From positions 1 through 46,304 of IMG/VR virus record IMGVR_UViG_3300025889_000200: a stretch of DNA of 46,304 nt; one strand, written 5' to 3'. The notes under the pieces were generated by a model. The model was not told where the DNA came from, did no database searches, and was given only the letters and a program-made list of their open reading frames with translations. This document shows, piece after piece, positions 40,542 to 46,099 of this stretch (position 1 is the first letter of the stretch; every line of letters begins with the position of its first letter). The translations under genes were made by a program, and so were the position numbers. This stretch comes from a virus.

Positions 40542-40858
40542 GCAATGGGTGCATGTCTCAGCAGGTGTGTAGCACGCACACTTATCCCATTGCACATATA
40601 GTGCTATCCCGTAGGGGTGGTCATGGCTCAGATCGACAGGTACAAAGGTAGCACTATCAAATAGCGCACACCTATAGCGTACAAACTCACTGAGCTATCG
40701 CACCCCACTTGCTTACTGTCCACCCTGCACAGCATAACCATGCAGGCCTTACGGCACTGTCTTATTGGGCTACCTTCTATCCACCAATAAGCAAGGGGCA
40801 CCCGCAGAGCGGGCTATGGTCACAGTCAAGGGGCAGGTCAGCGCCTATCGGTCTGTGA
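40542..40858. repeat. Series of long inverted repeats
   Basis: The following perfect arms occur in succession: GCAATGGG (40542-40549) with CCCATTGC (40586-40593); ATAGTGCTA (40598-40606) with TAGCACTAT (40649-40657); CTTATTGG (40761-40768) with CCAATAAG (40784-40791); CCCGC with GCGGG (40801-40813); TCACAG (40820-40825) with CTGTGA (40853-40858). The first has an inner GTGTG/CACAC pair. Such density is unlike the rest of the window and may reflect folded RNA or a cruciform-rich origin. Confidence 0.65.
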
Positions 40859-41421
40859 TAACCTAAAACCAGATAAGCACTTACCCAAAAGATAATCAAC
40901 AACTAATTTGGACAGGGTGTTAAGATATTGAAAACACTAAGTTTTATTTTATATATTCTATTTGGTGAATATGTAATCAGACCGAATCAGTCCAAAAGGG
41001 TGATTCGCTATCCGAAGGGGTAGGGTCTTTTTCTAATATAATGAGTGGAACAGATAGGGTACAAACGTTCTGCTTTTGTTCTGGTTGACTGGGAGAGCTA
41101 CCCTAAAGGATACGACAGTAATACTTACCTATACTAATGGGTAGTCGTATTTATGCTTTAGGATATAAAACCTATACAGTAGTAGAGATAGTGTAGGTCA
41201 GAGGTATAGGTCAGAGCTATCCTTTGGGGTAGGTTTAGTTATCCTTTGGGATGCATAACCTCCTCTTTCTGAGTTTGTGATCACAAATCTGAGTGTAATC
41301 GCTACCCGTTTGGATATAGTGAATACTCTATTGTATAAAATACCTAGTTATTACAGATAGTTAGACTACTCAGAGTGATAGTTTGTGCTATACGAAAGGA
41401 TAGAGGGTGCTATACCTATGG
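40603..41421. repeat. Dispersed GCTATCC-N4-GGGTAG hairpin repeats
   Basis: At least eight related imperfect palindromes of 16-19 bases occur: 40603-40620, 41007-41025, 41097-41114, 41129-41144, 41216-41233, 41238-41254, 41301-41319 and 41387-41405, with a weaker one at 41409. Examples are GCTATCCGAAGGGGTAG, GCTATCCTTTGGGGTAG and GCTATACGAAAGGATAG. Stems of about 6 bp change in both arms while the four-base loop varies (GAAG, TTTG, TAAA, GTTT, GAAA). This suggests a conserved folded element or binding site. Confidence 0.75.
41274..41287. promoter_or_regulatory. 14 bp perfect palindrome TTTGTGATCACAAA
   Basis: This perfect palindrome is flanked by CTGAG-like repeats on both sides. The TGTGA/TCACA halves resemble CRP/FNR-family half-sites but without the usual 6-base spacer. 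It may be a site for a dimeric regulator from phage or host. Confidence 0.4.
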
Positions 41422-41482
41422 GGGCATGGGCCATACGGGGGGTACCTGTACGTATATACACCCAATGACAGCGGGGGCTATT

Positions 41483-41595
41483 TTTTAAGGTGTTAACTAC
41501 AATGTAAATACATTAAATTTTCTTTAATATTTTCTTAAACCCCTTTAATTTATTTTAATAGCAGTAACATTACGTTACAAACTGTAACATTACGT
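41483..41595. promoter_or_regulatory. AT-rich stretch with two GTAACATTACGT direct repeats (candidate origin)
   Basis: GTAACATTACGT occurs at 41564-41575 and 41584-41595, exactly 20 bases apart, about two helical turns. Directly upstream (41483-41562) the DNA is strongly A/T-rich. Direct repeats beside an AT-rich unwinding zone are typical of iteron origins, but a regulator operator is also possible. The first copy is itself nearly palindromic (GTAAC/GTTAC). Confidence 0.5.
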
Positions 41596-41746
41596 GATTA
41601 AAATGTTAATCCTCCATACAAGCCCCAGGAATAGCCTTAACTATCTTGATAGCCTAACCCCTATCAGATCCCTTTACCCCCACTCAGACAGCCTCTCAGA
41701 GCCTCTCAGCACGTATTCTACCCCAAGGCGGGGGCGTAAAGTAATA

Positions 41747-41966
41747 ACTTAAGGTAATTCTCAAGATTCATAAATAATTATTAAAATAGGTCTTGACAAA
41801 TACCTTAAGTTATACTATAATATATACCTTAAGGTATACCTTAAGTACTAATACTAACATTATAGTTATATCTTTAGTACTTTAAGTACACCTTAAGTAC
41901 TAATATTACTTCTATAATATAAATATTATTAAACCTTAAGGTATGACCTTAAGTATACCTTAAGGT
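41747..41966. promoter_or_regulatory. Array of nine CTTAAG-core palindromes (operator array)
   Basis: Sites related to ACCTTAAGGT are at 41747-41755, 41802-41810, 41826-41835, 41838-41846, 41879-41887 (ACTTTAAGT), 41890-41898, 41933-41942, 41946-41954 and 41957-41966. The site at 41823-41838 extends to a 16 bp perfect palindrome TATACCTTAAGGTATA. Groups are spaced 11-12 bp centre to centre, one helical turn, which favours cooperative binding on one DNA face. The array overlaps a promoter and precedes the rightward lysis operon. The same site occurs at the integrase. Confidence 0.8.
41793..41821 (+). promoter_or_regulatory. Consensus sigma70 promoter inside the operator array
   Basis: TTGACA (41793-41798) and TATAAT (41816-41821) are separated by exactly 17 bases, a perfect match to the bacterial consensus. 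One palindrome lies within the spacer and another (41826-41835) at the expected start point, the ideal geometry for strong repression. It points toward the lysis operon at 42047 and beyond. Confidence 0.75.
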
Positions 41967-42013
41967 AGATTCTTGGATGTTCAAGTTTTTCTGTCGTCCC
42001 ACTTAAAGAATCC

Positions 42014-42041
42014 TTGACTTTCTAAAAGTAAGCTGTATAAC
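42014..42041 (+). promoter_or_regulatory. Second promoter, possibly giving a leaderless mRNA
   Basis: TTGACT (42014-42019) and TATAAC (42036-42041) are 16 bases apart. The -10 box ends only 5 bases before the ATG at 42047, so transcription would begin at or next to the start codon. No Shine-Dalgarno sequence precedes that ATG. Confidence 0.5.
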
Positions 42042-42046
42042 TAGCC

Positions 42047-42298
42047 ATGTCCAAACCAAAAATGTATATCAGCGATGACGTACTCGGTGAATTTTATAAA
42101 GCTCTCGCTGATGAAGACGAAGGAAGACTACGTAGGGTCCACATTCCGAGATCCGATGTCTTCTACGTAAGAAAAAAAATATTTGAAGACACTGGCATTA
42201 AGTATTCCCTAGACAGAGTTGAAAGAGCTATGTACCTAGAGGGACATCTTAAGGCTTCAGACGTGTTTGAACCTAATAAAAAGAGGGATTGGGAATGA
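42047..42298 (+). CDS. Small putative regulator, first gene of the rightward operon
   Basis: This 83-residue charged protein starts MSKPKMYISDDVLGEFYKAL and has a helical core. A segment RRVHIPRSDVFYVRKKIFED with many basic residues is followed by GIKYSLDRVERAMYLEG, a possible helix-turn-helix-like part. I do not recognise a family. It is the first gene after the operator array and appears to lack a ribosome site, so it may be read from a leaderless transcript, as some phage repressors are. Its stop overlaps the next start (ATGA). The regulator role is inference from position. Confidence 0.55.
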   Translation: MSKPKMYISDDVLGEFYKALADEDEGRLRRVHIPRSDVFYVRKKIFEDTGIKYSLDRVERAMYLEGHLKASDVFEPNKKRDWE

Positions 42299-42498
42299 CA
42301 GTAGCAATGGAACGTATCCTAGCTTGGAAGATTATGCCAAGGCTGATGATGTTAGTAATGACTGTTATGTATATCCGCTGCATCGAATGGGCATTAACTC
42401 AACCAGACCTTAGTACTCAACAGAGTGCTCTTATTAGTGTGGTTACAGGTGCTATGACTGGTGCTTTTGCTGTATGGTTGGGGAATGAGAAAACATGA
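42295..42498 (+). CDS. Small two-helix membrane protein (holin-like accessory)
   Basis: The ATG at 42295 overlaps the upstream stop as ATGA, with GAGGG upstream; a TTG two codons earlier is less likely. The 67-residue product has two hydrophobic segments at about residues 12-31 (KIMPRLMMLVMTVMYIRCIE) and 44-61 (ALISVVTGAMTGAFAVWL). It is directly before a second membrane protein and the endolysin. Two-helix membrane proteins here could be an antiholin or class II holin. Not proven. Confidence 0.65.
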   Translation: MTVAMERILAWKIMPRLMMLVMTVMYIRCIEWALTQPDLSTQQSALISVVTGAMTGAFAVWLGNEKT

Positions 42499-42881
42499 TA
42501 CAGGCTCTTATAGGACCAATAACTAGTTTAGCAGGGACATGGCTTAATGGAAAAGTTGAAACAAAAGCTGCAGAGACTAAAGCTAAGGTTGCCAAAGCTG
42601 AAGCTGAGGCACAGATTATGCTCTCTAGGGCAACTAGCGAAGCAGACTGGGAAAAGATTATGGCTCAAGGTAGCCAGAATAGCTGGAAAGACGAATGGCT
42701 AACTATCTTATTTTCAATACCATTAATACTAGTATTTGTTGGTGATTGGGGGCGAGAGATAGTATCTAATGGCTTTGTGGCACTGGAGTCTATGCCTGAA
42801 TGGTATCAGTACACACTTGGAGTTATTGTAGCTGCAAGCTTTGGTGTAAGATCAGCTACTAGATTTTTTGGGAAAAAGTAA
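42495..42881 (+). CDS. Holin, GTA-type three-helix class
   Basis: This 128-residue protein has an amphipathic, Lys/Ala/Glu-rich N-terminal region (VETKAAETKAKVAKAEAEAQ). Hydrophobic segments lie at about residues 77-92 (LTILFSIPLILVFVGD) and 107-123 (TLGVIVAASFGVRSATRF). SWKDEW preceding the first segment resembles the RW-type motif of GTA holins. It would permeabilise the inner membrane to release the endolysin, whose gene overlaps directly. The exact number of membrane spans is uncertain (two clear, one possible amphipathic). Confidence 0.75.
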   Translation: MIQALIGPITSLAGTWLNGKVETKAAETKAKVAKAEAEAQIMLSRATSEADWEKIMAQGSQNSWKDEWLTILFSIPLILVFVGDWGREIVSNGFVALESMPEWYQYTLGVIVAASFGVRSATRFFGKK

Positions 42882-43390
42882 TGAAAAAGAATTTTGATAA
42901 ATGTCTATCAATGTTACTGCATCACGAGGGGGGCTTCGTGAATCATCCCCAAGATCCTGGCGGTATGACTAACCTTGGGGTTACTAAGAAGGTTTATGAA
43001 GCTTGGGTAGGTCACGAAGTAACTGAAAGCACTATGAAGGATCTTACATTTGTAGATGTAGCTCCCATTTATAAAAAGAATTATTGGGACAAGGTACGTG
43101 GGGATGACCTTCCTAGCGGTGTTGACTGGTGTGCTTTTGATTGGGGAGTTAATAGTGGTACTGGTCGTCCAGCTAAAGCTATACAACGTGCTGTTGGAGC
43201 TACACCAGATGGAGCTATTGGACCTATGACACTTCAAGCTGTTTTTAACCATGAGCCTCAAAGTATTATTGAGAGTGTTTATCAACAACGTCAAAAGTTC
43301 TATGAGTCTTTACGTACCTTTGAGCATTTTGGTCGTGGTTGGACTCGGCGCAATAAAGAAACTTTAGATCAAGCTCTTAAGATGATTTGA
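42881..43390 (+). CDS. GH108-family endolysin (N-acetylmuramidase)
   Basis: This 169-residue enzyme cleaves peptidoglycan to release progeny. Its N-terminus has the family motif LLHHEGGFVNHPQDPGGMTN, with Glu16 as the probable catalytic acid, followed by NLGVT. The C-terminal part (about 85-160) looks like the associated PG_binding_3-type domain (CAFDWGVNSGTGRPAKAIQR). It has no signal peptide, so it depends on the holin. Full length for phage GH108 enzymes. It is distinct from the virion lysozyme at 18.7 kb. Confidence 0.92.
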   Translation: MKKNFDKCLSMLLHHEGGFVNHPQDPGGMTNLGVTKKVYEAWVGHEVTESTMKDLTFVDVAPIYKKNYWDKVRGDDLPSGVDWCAFDWGVNSGTGRPAKAIQRAVGATPDGAIGPMTLQAVFNHEPQSIIESVYQQRQKFYESLRTFEHFGRGWTRRNKETLDQALKMI

Positions 43391-43415
43391 CGATACACAG
43401 TATTTAAATAATAAT
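43387..43415 (+). promoter_or_regulatory. Probable promoter for the late small-gene block
   Basis: TTGACG (43387-43392) overlaps the endolysin stop and lies 17 bases before AATAAT (43410-43415). It drives the direction of the genes at 43481 onward. A TAATAA/TTATTA palindrome lies just downstream. Confidence 0.45.
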
Positions 43416-43480
43416 ACTTATTATAATAGTAGGGGTAAAAAGTGAATCGTCCATGTTCCCCCTGCAGTTAAGGATTAAAG

Positions 43481-43777
43481 ATGTCAGTACCTGAGCGAGT
43501 TAAATCTACCATGAAAAGGCTAAACCTTAAAGGGGTTAATAAGCCTAAACGTACTCCTGATCATCCTAGTAAGTCTCATGTCGTCATGGCTTCAGAGGGT
43601 GGTAAGTATAAACTTATACGTTTTGGAGAGCAAGGTGCTTCTACTGCAGGTAAACCTAAAGAGGGTGAGTCTGACAGAATGAAAAAGAAAAGAGCAAGTT
43701 TTAAGGCTCGTCATTCTAAAAATATTAAAAAAGGTAAAATGTCTGCTGCATATTGGGCGGATAAAGTCAAATGGTAA
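43481..43777 (+). CDS. Small basic conserved phage protein
   Basis: This 98-residue basic protein starts MSVPERVKSTMKRLNLKGVN, then KPKRTPDHPSKSHVV, and ends SAAYWADKVKW. It contains a middle KYKLIRFGEQGASTAGKP segment and a Lys-rich stretch (RMKKKRASFKARHSKNI). These features match small basic proteins that many marine phages encode near packaging and virion genes. It is likely a nucleic-acid-binding or virion-associated protein. AAGGAT precedes the start. Confidence 0.7.
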   Translation: MSVPERVKSTMKRLNLKGVNKPKRTPDHPSKSHVVMASEGGKYKLIRFGEQGASTAGKPKEGESDRMKKKRASFKARHSKNIKKGKMSAAYWADKVKW

Positions 43778-43788
43778 AGGAAACCAAA

Positions 43789-43848
43789 ATGAAAACTTTA
43801 TCAACTATCTTAGCTCTAACAGCTACAACTTCGACAGTTAAGTTTTAA
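43789..43848 (+). CDS. 19-residue signal-like peptide
   Basis: AAAGG precedes an ATG encoding MKTLSTILALTATTSTVKF. The composition is like the start of a secreted protein, but the frame stops after 19 codons. It may be a leader peptide coupled to the next gene 2 bases downstream, or a remnant of a longer gene. Confidence 0.3.
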   Translation: MKTLSTILALTATTSTVKF

Positions 43849-43850
43849 TT

Positions 43851-44045
43851 ATGTGGCTTGCAGTTCTGCTAGGTTGTACAAACCCTTCAGCAACAAGCTG
43901 TGATGTATTAGTACGCACAGGTGGTTTAATTCCTACAGAGCAAGCATGTAGAGAAGAAGTATCCCGTATTTCTAAAACACTAGCTGAAAATGGTATGTAT
44001 GTAAGGGCACAATGTTATAAGATTGGTAAAGGTGAAAGTACTTAA
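43851..44045 (+). CDS. Small Cys-containing protein with hydrophobic N-terminus
   Basis: This 64-residue protein begins MWLAVLLGCTNPSATSCDVL. The LLGC is lipobox-like, so it could be a lipoprotein such as an outer-membrane spanin, but it could also be a cytoplasmic Cys-rich domain. Four Cys (residues 9, 17, 33 and 55) recur in similar small marine-phage proteins. Residues 33-50 form a charged helix (CREEVSRISKTLAENGMY). It lies a few hundred bases after the endolysin and overlaps the next start (TAATG). Confidence 0.6.
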   Translation: MWLAVLLGCTNPSATSCDVLVRTGGLIPTEQACREEVSRISKTLAENGMYVRAQCYKIGKGEST

Positions 44046-44293
44046 TGACTCTTATTTCTCACTTCCCTTTACCTAGCTTTCCTTTTCAAACCCATGAAAA
44101 TATTATCTTTGAGAGGGCAGATAAAGATCGTTCTTATAAAGCTAACGTGGAAGAAAAGCCAGAACCTAACAAAGTTACACCTGACACACCAGTAGAAGAC
44201 TTAAAGCTAGTCAATCAGATGTATGCTTACAACCCTAATCCAAATAAATTACGAACTCCTGATGGACAAATCGTAGATTTTATCATAGCATAA
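44045..44293 (+). CDS. Small hypothetical protein
   Basis: This 82-residue protein has a Pro/Phe/His-rich start (HFPLPSFPFQTHENIIFERA). A charged centre and the Asn/Pro-rich YAYNPNPNKLRTPDGQIVDF near the C-terminus follow. A short GQIVDFIIA strand ends it. It overlaps the upstream gene and precedes a Gly/Met-rich gene. No family is recognised; its small size and place among virion-associated small genes suggest a structural accessory role. Confidence 0.55.
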   Translation: MTLISHFPLPSFPFQTHENIIFERADKDRSYKANVEEKPEPNKVTPDTPVEDLKLVNQMYAYNPNPNKLRTPDGQIVDFIIA

Positions 44294-44303
44294 GGAAAGT
44301 AAA

Positions 44304-44561
44304 ATGAAAAAAGTTCCAATGGGTAATAAAGGACTATCTAAACTACCTAGTAAAGTACGAAATAAAATGGGTTATATGAATAAAGGTGGTGTTGTACCAA
44401 AAGGTATGCATCGTATGCCTGATGGGACTATAATGAAAAATTCAGATCACAAAGGTATGGCCTATGGTGGAATGGTGAATAAAAAGAAAATGGGATATGC
44501 TCACGGTGGTATGGCTAACTGTGGTGCCTCTATGAAACCTAATAGAAAAGCGAGAACATAA
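44304..44561 (+). CDS. Met/Gly/Lys-rich small protein
   Basis: This 85-residue basic protein has repeated MGYM/GGM/GG elements (KMGYMNKGGVVPKGMHRMPD, then MAYGGMVNKKKMGYAHGGM). It ends with a basic tail (MKPNRKART). Similar low-complexity basic proteins occur next to packaging genes in marine podoviruses, but their role is unknown. It may bind DNA or act in the head. AAGGAA precedes the ATG. Confidence 0.6.
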   Translation: MKKVPMGNKGLSKLPSKVRNKMGYMNKGGVVPKGMHRMPDGTIMKNSDHKGMAYGGMVNKKKMGYAHGGMANCGASMKPNRKART

Positions 44562-44563
44562 TT

Positions 44564-45331
44564 ATGCCAGCACCAGTAGTATTAGTCTTAGGTAACATGG
44601 CCGTACAAGTTGGGTCAGCTTTAATACGTAAGCAGTTAATGAAACTTGGCTTCAGGGTTGCTAAAGATTACAAAAAGTTTTCTAATGTAACTAAGGTTAC
44701 TAAGGATAATGCTGCTAACGTTTTAAATAAAGCTGAAAAACTTTCTGATAGGCTTAAACCTTCTGGTAGAGTCAAGCCAAAGAAACAAGAACTTGTTATG
44801 CCTACAAAGCCTAAACCAAAGGCAGATAGTAAAACTGTAGGTTCACAATTTGATAAAAGTCAGAAGCTAAGTGACTTCGGTACAGTTGGGCCTAGAGTAC
44901 CTAAATCATCACGACTACGTAATGTAGCAGCTGGAGCAGGTGCAGCTTCAGTAGCACCTACTGCTGTAGGCGATAAAGCTCCTAATCAACCTAAAGTTAA
45001 ACCTAGTCCAAGGGATAGTAGACCTGTGGGGATTATAGAGGAACCTATCTCTAGACAGTCTAGAACCACTAAACCTTCTGCCCCTGTATTAGAAGCTGGG
45101 TTTACTAACGTTGATAAAGCTCCGCCAAAGACTACTCTTGAAAAAGTAGTTAAACCTAAAGCAAGACCAGCTACAGTTAAAAAAGAACTATCAGCTTTTG
45201 GTAAAGCTTTTAAGAAAGCTCGTGCATCTAAAAAGTATTCTTTTACTTTTAATGATAAAGAATATACTACTCGTTATAAAGAAGAGACTGTAGCAGAGCA
45301 CAAGAAAAAATTTCAGAAAAAGAAAAAGTAA
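44564..45331 (+). CDS. Lys/Pro-rich virion-associated protein
   Basis: This 255-residue protein has a short hydrophobic N-terminus (APVVLVLGNMAVQVGSALI). A basic helix (LMKLGFRVAKDYKKFSNV) and a long Lys/Pro/Ser-rich, probably disordered region (about 70-210) come next. The C-terminal basic tail ends AEHKKKFQKKKK. The organisation suits a DNA-condensing or packaging-associated protein, or a membrane-targeted accessory. It is directly followed by the next gene with no gap. No conserved domain is recognised. Confidence 0.6.
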   Translation: MPAPVVLVLGNMAVQVGSALIRKQLMKLGFRVAKDYKKFSNVTKVTKDNAANVLNKAEKLSDRLKPSGRVKPKKQELVMPTKPKPKADSKTVGSQFDKSQKLSDFGTVGPRVPKSSRLRNVAAGAGAASVAPTAVGDKAPNQPKVKPSPRDSRPVGIIEEPISRQSRTTKPSAPVLEAGFTNVDKAPPKTTLEKVVKPKARPATVKKELSAFGKAFKKARASKKYSFTFNDKEYTTRYKEETVAEHKKKFQKKKK

Positions 45332-45703
45332 ATGGTAGCATTATCTTACGACACATCAACTGAAAGTATTGCAGTTACAGCCACTTCAGGTGGGGCAAGT
45401 AGTGATGTTTTATATACTTGCCCTAATAACCATGATGCAGTAATTACATTTTTACATGTAAGTAATGGGGCTTCATCTACTAATAATATTTCTATTCAGT
45501 GGTATCACAAAGAAGATGATGCGTATTATACCATAGTTAATAATAAATCTATATCAGGTAATGATGTTTATAATATGATTACTTCAGATAGATTATTTTT
45601 ACATGCAGGTGATAAGATAACTGTATTTAATGGTGGTGGTAGCATGGGTGTTACTATCTCTGTAGAAGAGCACTTTAATCCTAATAGGCGTCAAAATGCA
45701 TAA
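45332..45703 (+). CDS. Conserved phage virion protein, beta-rich
   Basis: This 123-residue protein is beta-rich with no charged runs (MVALSYDTSTESIAVTATSG, later ISIQWYHKEDDAYYTIVNNK). It ends VTISVEEHFNPNRRQNA. The layout is like a small jelly-roll or Ig-like capsid decoration or head-fibre protein that several marine podoviruses carry near packaging genes. It starts one base after the preceding stop. Specific binding target unknown. Confidence 0.65.
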   Translation: MVALSYDTSTESIAVTATSGGASSDVLYTCPNNHDAVITFLHVSNGASSTNNISIQWYHKEDDAYYTIVNNKSISGNDVYNMITSDRLFLHAGDKITVFNGGGSMGVTISVEEHFNPNRRQNA

Positions 45704-45708
45704 CGGGG

Positions 45709-45737
45709 TTGCAATCTTATCTATAGTATGATATAAC
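45709..45737 (+). promoter_or_regulatory. Promoter for the DUF1127-like gene
   Basis: TTGCAA (45709-45714) and TATAAC (45732-45737) are exactly 17 bases apart. The predicted start point near 45744 is only about 6 bases before the hairpin at 45750, so that hairpin would sit at the very 5' end of the mRNA. Confidence 0.6.
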
Positions 45738-45749
45738 TATTTATGTAAA

Positions 45750-45779
45750 ACTACTCCTGCACAAGATAAAAGGAGTAGT
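45750..45779 (+). promoter_or_regulatory. Hairpin that hides the ribosome-binding site of the DUF1127-like gene
   Basis: ACTACTCCT (45750-45758) pairs perfectly with AGGAGTAGT (45771-45779) across a 12-base loop. The second arm contains the AGGAG ribosome site of the ATG at 45783. Translation would need opening of the stem by temperature, a protein, an RNA or a ligand. Confidence 0.65.
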
Positions 45780-45782
45780 GCT

Positions 45783-45923
45783 ATGTTTAAGAATATTTTA
45801 AAAGCGATTCAAAAGAACCAACAACGACGAGCAGACTATTGGATACTCATGAACCTGAGTGACAAAGAACTGCATGATATGGGGATCAGTAGAGGTGAAA
45901 TCAGGCAAAAAGTCTACGGTTAA
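45783..45923 (+). CDS. DUF1127-like small protein (46 residues)
   Basis: The frame encodes MFKNILKAIQKNQQRRADYW followed by ILMNLSDKELHDMGISRGEI and RQKVYG. The L-x-x-L-x-D-x-E-L-x-D-x-G-I-x-R-x-x-I pattern is the DUF1127 signature. DUF1127 proteins are small, Arg-rich and common in Alphaproteobacteria, where some interact with RNA or affect metabolism and stress. A phage copy could alter host regulation; that is inference. It has its own promoter and a ribosome site held in a hairpin. Its end overlaps the next gene. Confidence 0.8.
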   Translation: MFKNILKAIQKNQQRRADYWILMNLSDKELHDMGISRGEIRQKVYG

Positions 45924-46080
45924 TGCAGCGGGTAATTATACTAAGCCTAGTATGCGTAAGCGCCTTGTTGCTTCCATTAAAGCTGGCGGAAAAGGTGGAA
46001 AGCCAGGACAATGGTCCGCCAGGAAAGCCCAAATGGTCGCTAAACAATATAAAGCGAAAGGGGGAGGATATAAGAGTTGA
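45895..46080 (+). CDS. Small basic conserved phage protein (GTG start)
   Basis: The best start is the GTG at 45895, giving MKSGKKSTVNAAGNYTKPSM; an upstream ATG in frame at 45859 lies inside the preceding gene. The 61-residue product is basic, with the pattern KPSMRKRLVASIKAGGKGGK, then PGQWSARKAQMVAKQYK and a GGGY end. This pattern is widely seen in marine T4-like and podovirus genomes near terminase. It may bind DNA during packaging, but its role is unproven. The 29-base overlap with the DUF1127-like gene suggests coupling. Confidence 0.75.
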   Translation: MKSGKKSTVNAAGNYTKPSMRKRLVASIKAGGKGGKPGQWSARKAQMVAKQYKAKGGGYKS

Positions 46081-46099
46081 AGTCCTTCCAAGCAACTAA

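Larger units (their letters stand above)
40429..42046. other. 1.6 kb non-coding control region between divergent operons
   Basis: No convincing gene is visible on either strand. The leftward cassette starts at its left edge and a rightward gene at 42047. It contains GC-richer inverted repeats (40542-40858), dispersed hairpin repeats (40603-41421), AT-rich DNA with direct repeats (41483-41595) and a palindrome array with a consensus promoter (41747-41966). Overall this resembles a combined origin and transcription switch. Confidence 0.7.

Noticed and set aside
40456-40900. tRNA or tmRNA in the structured region
   Set aside because: Inverted repeats do not form a cloverleaf with D- and T-arm consensus; no plausible acceptor/anticodon set was found by eye.
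40603-41421. CRISPR array
   Set aside because: The repeats are short, imperfect, irregularly spaced and self-complementary; no repeat-spacer regularity or cas1/cas2 genes. The Cas4-like gene fits phage replication.
45859-45894. Upstream ATG for the small basic gene at 45895
   Set aside because: It would add 12 residues inside the DUF1127-like gene; family pattern starts at the GTG, which has a nearby purine-rich site.
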